A stretch of 41,276 nt of DNA, taken from positions 1 to 41,276 of the forward strand of contig JAIYAL010000021.1 of NCBI GenBank assembly GCA_027489095.1. The letters run 5' to 3'. The position numbers and the translations under genes were made by a program. Shown in pieces: positions 25,647-33,849 of this stretch. Origin of the DNA: Erythrobacteraceae bacterium. Its GTDB lineage: Bacteria; Pseudomonadota; Alphaproteobacteria; Sphingomonadales; Sphingomonadaceae. The notes beneath the pieces were generated by a model. It was not told the DNA's origin, made no database searches, and was given only the letters and a program-made list of their open reading frames with translations. The first letter of the stretch is position 1. The number at the start of each line of letters is the position of its first letter.

Positions 25647-25668
25647 GCCGTTCATAAGACGCCGTTAA

Positions 25669-25710
25669 TTAGCGGCCGTTCCCGAACAACCAGGAATAGA
25701 ATCCCCACAT
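25669..25710 (-). CDS. Candidate 13-residue micropeptide gene
   Basis: The frame reads MWGFYSWLFGNGR then TAA. It is supported by an AGGAG (25718-25722) at 7 bases from the ATG, an intrinsic terminator 23 bp after the stop, and a CtrA-like box 38-53 bp upstream. The peptide is strongly aromatic (2 Trp, 2 Phe, 1 Tyr) with a single positive charge at the end, as in small membrane-associated peptides or leader peptides. It lies after the CHASE2-EAL gene on the same strand. It could instead be a leader or chance frame in a small RNA; no homologue is known to me. Confidence 0.5.
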   Translation of the reverse strand: MWGFYSWLFGNGR

Positions 25711-25747
25711 GCTCTTGCTCCTAACAGCGTGATAGCTGGTAGGATCT

Positions 25748-25764
25748 TTAACACTTTATTAACC
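25748..25764. promoter_or_regulatory. CtrA-type full site (TTAA-N7-TTAACC)
   Basis: TTAA at 25748-25751, seven bases, then TTAACC at 25759-25764 matches the alphaproteobacterial CtrA consensus TTAA-N7-TTAAC exactly on the plus strand. It lies between the end of the EAL gene and the micro-ORF start. CtrA is the cell-cycle and motility response regulator of the class; binding here is predicted only. Confidence 0.55.
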
Positions 25765-25768
25765 CTAA

Positions 25769-28135
25769 TCAAGCGTTAACTGCTACCTGGCCTCCACCCA
25801 TCATGGCCAGCAGCGCTGGCATGGCGATCGCACGCGAGAAAAGGTAACCCTGCGCCTGGTCGCAGCCCATCGCCTTGAGGGCTGAGGCGACCGCGATATC
25901 CTCGACGCCCTCGGCCACCACAATCTTGCCGAGCGAGTGCGCGATCTCAATCGTGGCGCGCACAACGGCGCGGCTTTCTTCCGAGGTCGCCATGTGCTGC
26001 ACGAACCGCTTGTCGATCTTCAGCTCGGAGCTCGGCAGCTTCTCGATATATTCGAGGTTCGACTGTCCGGTGCCAAAATCGTCGATCGACAGACCGATCC
26101 CGCGCGCCTTGAGCGCGGCGATCTGCGGCGCGATCCGCTGGTCCTCGAGCTTGGCGGTCTCAGTCAGTTCGAGCGTGAGGTTCTCGGCAGGGAAATTGTA
26201 GCGCCCGAGCATCGTCATGATCTCGAACAATAGGTGCGTGTCGGAGAGGCTCTTGGCCGACATGTTGACCGCCAGCTTGAAGCGCGGGTCGAGGGCGATC
26301 GCCTGCTTGCCCTCGACCAGTGCGGTCTCCATCACCACCAGGGTCAGCTCGTTGATGCGGTCGCCCGCTTCGGCAGCAAGGACAAGTTCCTGCGGGTTGA
26401 CAAAATCGCCTCCGTCGGGCCGCCAGCGGATCAGCGTCTCGGCGCCGACGATCCGGCCCGAGGCAAGATCGATCTTGGGCTGGTAGGCCACCCCGATATC
26501 GCGGTCGCGCAGGCCGCGTTCGAGCACGCGGATCAGCTCGAGCCGGTAATTGCGCGCCTCAAGATGCGCAGCATCGTTGATGATGAAGCGCACCCCGCGG
26601 TTCGCGGCCTCGTCCGCGACTTGCATCGCCTTCTTGATCCGCAGCGCCACTGGCAGGTCGTGGTTGGTGTCGATCCCCAGCGCCGGGGCGCTGTTGGAGG
26701 ACTGCCAGTCGTGATTGATCGCGGTCTTGAGCATCAGCGCCAGGCCATCGGCGTGCAGTTCGAGCTCAGCGGTGTTCATGCGCGGGGCGAGCCAGACGAG
26801 CAGGTCGCGCTCGAAGGCGACGTCGCCGACCTCGCCGGGGCCCTTCACATAGGTGATGAGGGTGTTGACGAAATCGCCGGTCTCGCGCGCCGACCAATCC
26901 TCGGAAAGCTCGGCGAGGTTGGCGATCTTGAGCGCGTAGACATCGCAATCCTCGCTCGGCTTGGACGAGCTGATCGCAGTCGTGGTCATCGCGTCGACGT
27001 TGCGGCTGTAATACTTGCTGTTGATCCGCTGGAAGCCGATCGCGGCCCAGATTACCCCGAGCAGCGCCGGCATGATGTCCATGTTGACGCCGAAATCGTC
27101 GAGCAGGAAAGGTAGAAGCAACAGCCCCGCCGCGACAAAGCCCAGCGCCCCGCCCGACTTGCTGCGGCCGCGCGCCACCCACACGATCGCCGCAGCAACA
27201 ATCAGCAGGGCGGGAAACCACATCAAGTCGACCGGCACACCGCGCTTGAGCGTATGCGCGCCCATGATGTGGAAATAGCCGCCCGGGATCTTCCCGTTGC
27301 GCAGCGGCAGAACGAAGAAGTCGCTCGACAGGTAATTGGCCTCGCCGATGATCACGTTTTTGCCGGCGAGATCCTTGCGCGACACCCGTCCTTCAAGCAC
27401 GTCGATGTAGCTGAAGGTCGGAATGGTGCGCGGGTCGAAGGCGTAATCGGGACGGTACATCCGTTCAGGGCCGGTGTATTCGGCCAATGCGGCGGAGAGC
27501 GAGGGATGCTTGCGGCCCGCCGCCTCCACGCTGGTCGGGAATGACACCGACAGGCCGAAGGGATTGCCCCGTCCGCTCATCGAAGCGAATTGCACATGCT
27601 CGCGGAACAAGGGAAGCGGCAAGATCTCGTCGACCACCTGGAAACCGATCTCGTGCCGGGGCACGATCCCGAACCACACTTTGCCTTCGTGACGCTTGAG
27701 CGTGTCGAGCAAGACCTTGTTGGACGCACGGTCGCCGACCGAGGCCTGCGCACGGTCAAAGGTGATCCGATCCACCCCGAGATCCGAAAGATTGTCGATC
27801 AGGCGGCTGTCCGCGAACCGTGACGGGGGTTCGCCGTTGTAGGCGTTGAGTGTTTTGTCGTCGATCGCGATCATCGCGATGTCCTGCGGCGCGGGGCGCG
27901 AACGGACTTCGGCGCGGACACCGCGATAGAAGTCCTCGGCCGGAAGCGGCAGGTCGATCAGGGCGGAAACAAGCCCGAACGCGATCGCCGCCATGGCGAC
28001 GCGGGCGCGCTTGCTGCGGAGCAGGTCGCGGCCCGAAAGTCGCGCGCTTTCGCCTTGTGGCTCAACGCTTTCCACGTCCGCTGGCTTGGCCAAGCGGCGC
28101 AACCTGTCGGCCAAAGAGGAGAACCAAGCAATCAT
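25769..28135 (-). CDS. CHASE2-domain membrane protein with EAL cyclic-di-GMP phosphodiesterase
   Basis: A 788-residue sensor. Order: basic N-terminus, TM helix (about 44-64), periplasmic CHASE2 domain (about 80-300, with IAMIAIDDKTL and KDLAGKNVIIGEA), two to three TM helices (about 310-380), a region at the place of a GGDEF domain but without the GGDEF motif (about 390-520), and an EAL domain (about 535-780). The EAL residues needed for activity are present: ETLIRW (EAL variant), VNMSAKSL, LELTET, DDFGTG, LKIDKRFV, AEGVED and QGY. It is therefore probably an active c-di-GMP hydrolase gated by an extracytoplasmic signal. It ends with a CtrA-like box just downstream. Confidence 0.9.
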   Translation of the reverse strand: MIAWFSSLADRLRRLAKPADVESVEPQGESARLSGRDLLRSKRARVAMAAIAFGLVSALIDLPLPAEDFYRGVRAEVRSRPAPQDIAMIAIDDKTLNAYNGEPPSRFADSRLIDNLSDLGVDRITFDRAQASVGDRASNKVLLDTLKRHEGKVWFGIVPRHEIGFQVVDEILPLPLFREHVQFASMSGRGNPFGLSVSFPTSVEAAGRKHPSLSAALAEYTGPERMYRPDYAFDPRTIPTFSYIDVLEGRVSRKDLAGKNVIIGEANYLSSDFFVLPLRNGKIPGGYFHIMGAHTLKRGVPVDLMWFPALLIVAAAIVWVARGRSKSGGALGFVAAGLLLLPFLLDDFGVNMDIMPALLGVIWAAIGFQRINSKYYSRNVDAMTTTAISSSKPSEDCDVYALKIANLAELSEDWSARETGDFVNTLITYVKGPGEVGDVAFERDLLVWLAPRMNTAELELHADGLALMLKTAINHDWQSSNSAPALGIDTNHDLPVALRIKKAMQVADEAANRGVRFIINDAAHLEARNYRLELIRVLERGLRDRDIGVAYQPKIDLASGRIVGAETLIRWRPDGGDFVNPQELVLAAEAGDRINELTLVVMETALVEGKQAIALDPRFKLAVNMSAKSLSDTHLLFEIMTMLGRYNFPAENLTLELTETAKLEDQRIAPQIAALKARGIGLSIDDFGTGQSNLEYIEKLPSSELKIDKRFVQHMATSEESRAVVRATIEIAHSLGKIVVAEGVEDIAVASALKAMGCDQAQGYLFSRAIAMPALLAMMGGGQVAVNA

Positions 28136-28230
28136 CAGGCGCGCATATCCCGCTGGGAAACCCGCTCAATCCCTAGATCACAGTGGTTAACGCATCGCAA
28201 ACATTGGCCCTGGGCACCTGATTGCGGCGG

Positions 28231-28713
28231 TCACATCACCCGGTCGGCAAGAAGGCCGAGCCCGATCGTCAGCACGCCTAGGCCGATCGAAAGGTGCCAG
28301 CGCAACCGCAGGAAGTCAGCCGCAGCGAAGCCCAGTGCGCGGTCGATCAGCGGCGAGCCAAGGATAAGCGCGCCGAGATAGAGCAGCGCGGGGCCGGGCC
28401 ACTCCCATCCAAACGTCCAGGGCAGGAACAGCGCAACCGCAAGAAGGCTCGGCGTGACGGCGAGCAGATAGGCCCCGGTGGTCGCGCGCCCGCTCGCCAC
28501 CGCCTGCCCCCACCACACGCCGCCCAAAAAGCTGAAGATAGCCGCAGCATAGGCAAAGCCCCCGGCGAGCGCGGCATAGCGCCATTCGTGCCCGGCGAGG
28601 ATCAGCCCGACGCACAGCACCTGCGGCAGAAGCCCGGCATAGCCGAGCGCGCGAGCGGCCCCCGAAAGCGAAGGCGTGAGCGACGCGGGCGAAGTTGCGA
28701 TTTGTCCGTCCAT
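28231..28713 (-). CDS. DUF3429 integral membrane protein
   Basis: A 160-residue protein with about five predicted transmembrane helices. The segment AYAAAIFSFLGGVWWGQAVASG (residues 54-75) is the DUF3429 signature. No function is established for the family. The start at 28713 gives an extramembrane N-terminus of about 20 residues. It lies 78 bp before (divergent from) the SDR gene and 95 bp downstream of the EAL gene start on the same strand, so it may be transcribed towards the EAL gene. Confidence 0.85.
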   Translation of the reverse strand: MDGQIATSPASLTPSLSGAARALGYAGLLPQVLCVGLILAGHEWRYAALAGGFAYAAAIFSFLGGVWWGQAVASGRATTGAYLLAVTPSLLAVALFLPWTFGWEWPGPALLYLGALILGSPLIDRALGFAAADFLRLRWHLSIGLGVLTIGLGLLADRVM

Positions 28714-28790
28714 GGCGGCACAAGTCGCGCGAGGCCTGCCCGGTTCCCGGCGCCTTGCCTCGGGCCTTCGTTTGCGTCACTTGAGCGAGC

Positions 28791-29564
28791 ATGAACCTGT
28801 TCGATCTCACCGGCCGCACGGCCATTGTCACCGGCGGCAATGGCGGGCTCGGCCTCGCCATGGCGCGGGGCCTTGCGAAAGCCGGCGCCAATGTCGCCAT
28901 CCTCGCGCGAAACGAAGCCAAGAACGCCGCCGCGCTCGAAGAACTGCGCGCGCTCGGCAAGGGCGAGGTGATCGCGCTCGCCTGCGATGTCGCCGATGAC
29001 GCGCAGATCGAAGGCGCCATTGCCCTGACCCTCGTGCAGCTTGGCCGCATCGACGTGTGCTTCGCCAATGCCGGGATTTCTGGCGCGGGCACAGCCATTC
29101 CCGACATCACCGGAGCAGGCTGGGATCACACGATGGCCGTCAACACCCGCGGCGCGGCGCTGGTCTACAAGCACGTGACCCGCCACATGATCGCCCGCGC
29201 CAAGGATGGGGACGCGGGCGGCAAGCTGATCGCGACATCGTCAGGCCAGTCGATCATGGGGGTGAACCGCAGCTCGGACTACGCCGCCTCCAAAGCCGCC
29301 TTGAATGGCCTCACCCGCGCCGCCGCCTTCGAGCTGGCGCGCTACCAGATCACCGCCAACGCCTTCCTTTTCGGCTATTACGAGACCGACATCACCGCCA
29401 AGGCCGATCCCAAATTCGGCGAATGGATGAGCCGCCGCATCCCGCTGCGCCGTCCGGGTGATCACGCGGGTCTCGAGGGGCTGGCCGTGTTCTTCGCCTC
29501 GTCCCATGCCGATTACATCACCGGGCAGTGCCTTCCGGTCGATGGAGGGCTTTGCATCTCGTAA
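28791..29564 (+). CDS. Short-chain dehydrogenase/reductase (SDR)
   Basis: A 257-residue classical SDR. It has the cofactor motif TGGNGGLG (about residues 13-20), FANAG (NAG motif), catalytic Ser in IATSSGQS and the YAASK dyad (Tyr at about 164), and it ends with ITGQCLPVDGGLCIS. There is no acidic residue directly after the second strand (VAILARNEAKN has Arg), which suggests NADP(H) preference. The substrate is unknown. The ABC1 kinase gene follows after about 80 bp on the same strand. Confidence 0.92.
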   Translation: MNLFDLTGRTAIVTGGNGGLGLAMARGLAKAGANVAILARNEAKNAAALEELRALGKGEVIALACDVADDAQIEGAIALTLVQLGRIDVCFANAGISGAGTAIPDITGAGWDHTMAVNTRGAALVYKHVTRHMIARAKDGDAGGKLIATSSGQSIMGVNRSSDYAASKAALNGLTRAAAFELARYQITANAFLFGYYETDITAKADPKFGEWMSRRIPLRRPGDHAGLEGLAVFFASSHADYITGQCLPVDGGLCIS

Positions 29565-29646
29565 CAGAGCACCACTTTGACGGAACAGGCGGCCACCCAG
29601 GCCGTTGCTCCCCAAAGCCTCTTGCAACCGGAAAGCCCCCTTCCCC

Positions 29647-31032
29647 GTGTCCGACGACGACCAGATTCCAGAATTCTCCGACCGCCCCGAAGACCGCAAT
29701 CGCCAGCGCGCCGTGCCCGCCGGGCGGGTCGCACGGATCGGCACTTTCGGACGGCTCGTGGGCGGCGTGGCGGGCGGCATGGTGGCAGAGGGCGCACGGC
29801 GGCTCGCAAGCGGCGAGAGCATTAGCCCGCGCGACCTGATCCTCACCCCCGGCAATGTCCAGCGCATGACCGATCGCCTCTCGCACCTGCGCGGCGCGGC
29901 GATGAAGATGGGACAGATGATCAGCTTGGACGCGGGCGATTTCCTGCCCGAGGAGCTGTCGCGGATCCTCGCCACCTTGCGCGATCAGGCCAATTTCATG
30001 CCGACCCGCCAGCTCGATCAGGTGCTCAAGAGCGAATGGGGCCCCGATTGGCGCAAGCAGTTCCGGTGGTTCAACCCCCGCCCGATCGCCGCCGCAAGCA
30101 TCGGCCAGGTCCACAAGGCGCTGACCCGCGACGGCGAGGAGTTGGCGATCAAGGTGCAATATCCCGGCGTCGCCAAGTCGATCGACAGCGATGTCGACAA
30201 CGTGATGACGCTGCTGAAGGTCGCCGGCTTTGCCCCGCCCGAGCTCGAGATGGATAAGCTGATGGCGGCGGCCAAGCAACAGCTCCACGAGGAAGCCGAC
30301 TACCAGCGAGAAGGCGCGCAGATGGCGCTTTACCGTCAGCAGCTGGCGGGCACCCCCGGCTTTGTCGTGCCGCGCTTGCACGAAGGCCTGACCCGAGGAT
30401 CAATCCTGGCGATGAGCTTCGAGGAAGGGGTCTCGATCGAGGAACTGGGCAACGAGGCACCTGAGCGCCGCGATGAGGTGTTCGCGCGGCTGATCCGGCT
30501 GGTGACGCGCGAACTGTTCGATTTCGGGGTGATGCAGACTGACCCCAACTTCGCCAATTTCCGCTACCGGCGCGAGACGGGCGAGATCGTGCTCTTGGAT
30601 TTCGGCGCCTGCCGCCCGGTCGATCCGGCGGTGGCCAACGGCTATCGTCGGATGCTCGAGGCGGGCCTTCGCGGCAATGCAACCGAAGTGCTCGCCGCCA
30701 CCATCGAGGCCGGGTTCATGATGCCGATCGTCGCCGAAAAGCACCCCGAGCGGGTGAACCGGATGATCGCCATCGTCATCAACGAGATGCGCGAGGACAA
30801 GCCCTTCGATTTCGGCGATCGGGCCTTCATCCCGCTGTTGCGCGATGAAGGTTTCGCGATCGCGCAGGACAAGGACACCTGGGCCTTCCCGCCGATCGAG
30901 ACGCTGTTCGTACAGCGCAAGGTTTCAGGCACGGCGCTGCTCGGCGCGCGGCTGAAGGCGCAGGTCAACATCCGGCGCATCACCGAGGACATGCTGGCAA
31001 GCACATCGCCGCACCCCGTCGCTGCGGCCTAG
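29647..31032 (+). CDS. ABC1/UbiB-family atypical kinase
   Basis: A 461-residue ABC1 kinase-like protein of the UbiB/COQ8 superfamily, generally needed for ubiquinone biosynthesis or lipid handling. It shows the KxGQ signature (KMGQMISLDAGDFLPEE, about residues 90-106), the Ala-rich nucleotide loop AAASIGQVHKA, ELAIKVQYPGV (ATP-binding Lys), FEEGVSIEELG and the DFG-like LLDFGACR. The GTG at 29647 (product VSDDDQIPEF...) was chosen over an upstream TTG; GGAAAG lies about 12 bases before it. It lacks the C-terminal membrane helices of E. coli UbiB, so it is closer to the AarF/COQ8-type cytosolic group. It ends in a triple 11-bp repeat. Confidence 0.88.
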   Translation: MSDDDQIPEFSDRPEDRNRQRAVPAGRVARIGTFGRLVGGVAGGMVAEGARRLASGESISPRDLILTPGNVQRMTDRLSHLRGAAMKMGQMISLDAGDFLPEELSRILATLRDQANFMPTRQLDQVLKSEWGPDWRKQFRWFNPRPIAAASIGQVHKALTRDGEELAIKVQYPGVAKSIDSDVDNVMTLLKVAGFAPPELEMDKLMAAAKQQLHEEADYQREGAQMALYRQQLAGTPGFVVPRLHEGLTRGSILAMSFEEGVSIEELGNEAPERRDEVFARLIRLVTRELFDFGVMQTDPNFANFRYRRETGEIVLLDFGACRPVDPAVANGYRRMLEAGLRGNATEVLAATIEAGFMMPIVAEKHPERVNRMIAIVINEMREDKPFDFGDRAFIPLLRDEGFAIAQDKDTWAFPPIETLFVQRKVSGTALLGARLKAQVNIRRITEDMLASTSPHPVAAA

Positions 31033-31061
31033 ACCCCCTCTAGACCCCCTCTAGACCCCCG
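31029..31061. repeat. Three tandem 11-bp units CTAGACCCCCT
   Basis: Units at 31029-31039, 31040-31050 and 31051-31061 (last base G) are otherwise identical. The first unit contains the stop codon of the ABC1 gene. Because 11 is not a multiple of three, the TAG recurs in all three frames. Confidence 0.85.
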
Positions 31062-31083
31062 CCAAATCCCTTTCGACGCGTGA

Positions 31084-31099
31084 TTAACCAGGCGTTAGC
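31084..31099 (+). promoter_or_regulatory. Near-match CtrA site (TTAA-N7-TTAGC)
   Basis: TTAA at 31084-31087, seven bases, then TTAGC at 31095-31099: one mismatch from TTAA-N7-TTAAC. It lies about 90 bp upstream of the phosphatase gene, beside the parS site. Confidence 0.35.
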
Positions 31100-31122
31100 C
31101 ATGAATCTGTGTAGCGAGGCGA

Positions 31123-31138
31123 TGTTTCACGTGAAACC
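31123..31138. other. parS site (ParB/Spo0J centromere-like sequence)
   Basis: TGTTTCACGTGAAACC contains the full 14-bp palindrome gtttcacgtgaaac and matches the bacterial parS consensus TGTTTCACGTGAAACA at 15 of 16 positions. ParB loads here and spreads to organise the origin domain. Such sites usually lie within some tens of kb of oriC. It is intergenic, between the ABC1 kinase and phosphatase genes. No other copy was seen in the window. Confidence 0.85.
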
Positions 31139-31188
31139 AACAGGATAGTCTGTGGACACTGCGCGGAACTTGTATTAACCCGACACCC

Positions 31189-31689
31189 ATGCACGGGGGG
31201 ATCGAGCATAGGAGTGGAGTGCTGTTCGTGTGTCTCGGCAATATCTGCCGGTCACCGATGGCAGAAGGCGTGCTGCGCGAAATGGCGCAGGCGCAGGGCT
31301 TTGCCTGCCTCGTGGATTCCGCCGGAACCGCCTCCTACCACGTCGGCAGCCCGCCCGATCCGCGCGCGATCGCGGTCGCCGGACGCCACGGGATCGACAT
31401 CTCCGAGCAGGCCGCGCGCCAGATCGAGCGTGACGATTTCTACCGCTTTGCGCACATCGTGGCGCTCGACCGGTCCAATCTTGAAGGCGTGCGCGCCCGA
31501 GCCCCGCGTGATGCGACCGCGCGGCTCTCCATGCTGATGGATAGGGTCGAGGGCCGCGCGGGCGAAAACGTGGCCGACCCCTATTACGGCGAAGCAGCGG
31601 CCTTCGAGGCGGCTTGGGAAGTGATCACCATCGGCGTCGAGGCGTGGCTTGCGCACCTTGTAAATGAAGCGAAGGGCCTGAAGGCCTGA
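31189..31689 (+). CDS. Low-molecular-weight protein tyrosine phosphatase
   Basis: A 166-residue phosphatase with the P-loop VCLGNICRSP (CX5R, near the N-terminus), DSAGTASYHVG, RxARQIERDDFYRF and the general acid loop ADPYYGEAAAF (Asp). These residues define an active LMW-PTP. The ATG at 31189 lacks a ribosome binding site; an in-frame GTG at 31219, five bases after AGGAG, would give a 156-residue form that starts directly at the first strand and is a real alternative. It is convergent with recG (11 bp). Targets are unknown; in other bacteria such enzymes act on polysaccharide tyrosine kinases or stress regulators. Confidence 0.92.
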   Translation: MHGGIEHRSGVLFVCLGNICRSPMAEGVLREMAQAQGFACLVDSAGTASYHVGSPPDPRAIAVAGRHGIDISEQAARQIERDDFYRFAHIVALDRSNLEGVRARAPRDATARLSMLMDRVEGRAGENVADPYYGEAAAFEAAWEVITIGVEAWLAHLVNEAKGLKA

Positions 31690-31700
31690 GAGCGCAGGGC

Positions 31701-33776
31701 CTAGCCGCCCCGCAAGAGCTGCACGCCCCAGTCGCGTTCGAAAAGGTAGAGGAGCATCCGGGCCGCCTCGCCTCGGGGGCTGGTAAGTCCGCCGTCGCGC
31801 TCCATCAGCAGCCGGGCATCGCCGTGCGCGACTGGCAGCAGGCGCTGAACCTGTTCGAGATCAGCGATGCGAAACCCCGCCTCGCCCGATTGCCGGGTTC
31901 CGAGCAGCTCGCCGCCGCCACGCAGGGCAAGATCTTCCTCAGCAATCCGGAACCCATCCTGCGTCTCGCGCATCAGGGCAAGCCGGGCGCGGCCAGTCTC
32001 CGACAGCTGGCCCGAACGCAGCAGCAGGCAGGTGGATTTCTCCGCCCCCCGCCCCACCCGCCCGCGCAGTTGGTGGAGCTGAGCAAGACCAAAGCGCTCT
32101 GCCTGCTCGATCACCATGAGCGTGGCGGACGGGACGTCAACGCCCACCTCGATCACTGTCGTCGCTACCAGCAAGCGCGCTTGCCCGGTGGCGAAACGTT
32201 CCATCGCGGCATCCTTGACCTCGGGACGAAGCTGGCCATGGACCAGTACCACCGCTTCGCCGAACTGCTCCTTGAGACCCGCGAACCGCGCCTCAGCCGC
32301 GGCGATATCGGCAAGGTCCGGCGCGCCGTCGATCTCGCGCACCATCGGGCACACCCAATAGGCTTGGCTCCCGCCGGCAAGGTGGCGCTCGATCCCCGCT
32401 ACCACCTCTTCGATGCGCTCCATCGGGACAACCCGGGTGTCGATCGCCTGGCGTCCGGGGGGGAGTTCGTCGAGACGGCTCACGTCCATCTCGCCATATT
32501 GTGCCAGCGTCAGCGAACGCGGGATCGGAGTGGCAGTCATCGCAAGAGTGTGTGGCGCGCGCTTGCCCTTGGCCGCGAGCGCAAGGCGTTGCGCGACCCC
32601 GAAGCGGTGCTGCTCATCAATTACCACCACGCCGAGATCGCGGTAGTTCACCGTGTCCTGGAAGATCGCATGGGTGCCAACCAGCAGCTGGATCGAGCCG
32701 TCCAGCAACCCCATCAGGATGCTCTCCCGCTCCCGCCCCTTGGCCCGCCCTGTCAGCAGCGCAATTTCAACCCCTGTCGGCCCAAGCATCTTGCGCAGGG
32801 TCTCAAAGTGCTGGCGCGCTAGGATCTCGGTCGGCGCGAGAAGCGCGGCCTGCTTCCCCGCCTCAACAGCGATCAGCATGGCATTGAGCGCCACCACGGT
32901 CTTGCCCGCCCCAACATCGCCCTGCAGCAGCCGCAGCAGCGGCGCTTCCTGCACCATGTCGCCCTCGATCTCGGCGATCGACCGGGTCTGCGCGCCGGTG
33001 AGGCCGAAGGGGAGTTGCAGCTTGGCCCGCAAGGCCCCGTCACCGATCAGCGCCTGCCCCCTTCGGCGCCGTCCGTCGGCCTTGACCAGCAGCAGCGCGA
33101 GGCTGTTTGCCAGCAGTTCGTCATAGGCGAGCCGGTCGCGCGCCTTGGCATCGCTGCCCGCGTGCGCCAGCCTCAGCGCCGCAGCCCAAGCTGGCCACCC
33201 GGCGCGCTCAAGCTGGCTCGGCTCGATCCATTCGGGAAGCTCGGGCAGCCGGGCGAGCGCCTGTTCCACGAAGTCTCCCACCCTTGGCTGGGTCAGGCCG
33301 TCTGAAAGGCGGTAGACCGGCTCGCTCATCCGCCCCATATGCGCTGCGCTTTCGACCTCGATATGGTCCGGATGAACAATCTGGAGCATGTCACCGTAGC
33401 GGTCGAGCCTTCCGGCGATCCAGCGTGCCTCGCCCACCGGAAGCAGCTTCTTGGCCCCATAGGCCGCCTTGCCGAACCAATTGAGCGAACAGATGTTTCC
33501 GGCAGCATCCTGCGCCAGCACGCGGTAGGGTCCACGGCTCCCGGGGCGCGGGGCGCGGTGCTCGACCGGGGTGAGCGCGATGATCACCTGCTCGCCCTCG
33601 CTCGCTTGGTCGAGATCGGCGACCATCCGCCTGCTAACGAAGCGTTCGGGCAGGTGATAGGCGATGTCCTTCACCCGGGTCAGCCCCAGCTTCTCGAGCG
33701 GCTTCATCAGCTTTGGCCCCACGCCCTCGAGCGTCTGGACTTCGGCGAAGAGCGGATTGAGAGCCTCGGGGCGCAT
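31701..33776 (-). CDS. recG: ATP-dependent DNA helicase RecG
   Basis: Remodels stalled forks and Holliday junctions. The 691-residue protein has the N-terminal wedge domain (GVGPKLMKPLEKLGLTRVKDIAYHLPERFV), the OB-like region, Walker A GDVGAGKTVVAL, DEQHRFGV (DExH variant), TATPIPRSL, VHGQL and QLRGRVGR (motif VI). The ATG at 33776 begins the conserved region; an in-frame GTG at 33794 is also possible. It is divergent from sdhE across about 73 bp, and convergent with the phosphatase gene. Confidence 0.96.
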   Translation of the reverse strand: MRPEALNPLFAEVQTLEGVGPKLMKPLEKLGLTRVKDIAYHLPERFVSRRMVADLDQASEGEQVIIALTPVEHRAPRPGSRGPYRVLAQDAAGNICSLNWFGKAAYGAKKLLPVGEARWIAGRLDRYGDMLQIVHPDHIEVESAAHMGRMSEPVYRLSDGLTQPRVGDFVEQALARLPELPEWIEPSQLERAGWPAWAAALRLAHAGSDAKARDRLAYDELLANSLALLLVKADGRRRRGQALIGDGALRAKLQLPFGLTGAQTRSIAEIEGDMVQEAPLLRLLQGDVGAGKTVVALNAMLIAVEAGKQAALLAPTEILARQHFETLRKMLGPTGVEIALLTGRAKGRERESILMGLLDGSIQLLVGTHAIFQDTVNYRDLGVVVIDEQHRFGVAQRLALAAKGKRAPHTLAMTATPIPRSLTLAQYGEMDVSRLDELPPGRQAIDTRVVPMERIEEVVAGIERHLAGGSQAYWVCPMVREIDGAPDLADIAAAEARFAGLKEQFGEAVVLVHGQLRPEVKDAAMERFATGQARLLVATTVIEVGVDVPSATLMVIEQAERFGLAQLHQLRGRVGRGAEKSTCLLLRSGQLSETGRARLALMRETQDGFRIAEEDLALRGGGELLGTRQSGEAGFRIADLEQVQRLLPVAHGDARLLMERDGGLTSPRGEAARMLLYLFERDWGVQLLRGG

Positions 33777-33849
33777 GGGTAGCTTCGCTAACACCGCGCT
33801 TGCGACTTTGCGAGTTGTGCCTGCGCAGACCTGTGGCTAGGTGAGCGCC

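Noticed and set aside
25164..25655. 163-codon minus-strand open frame over the end of the TonB receptor gene
   Set aside because: It overlaps real coding sequence, runs through the hairpins on both sides, is rich in Arg/Pro/Ser as expected for a GC-rich antisense frame, and has no ribosome binding site or domain.
25366..25668. Possible plus-strand gene (about 100 codons) in the gap after the receptor
   Set aside because: It begins at a GTG without a ribosome site and its last 15 codons are translated from the terminator hairpin.
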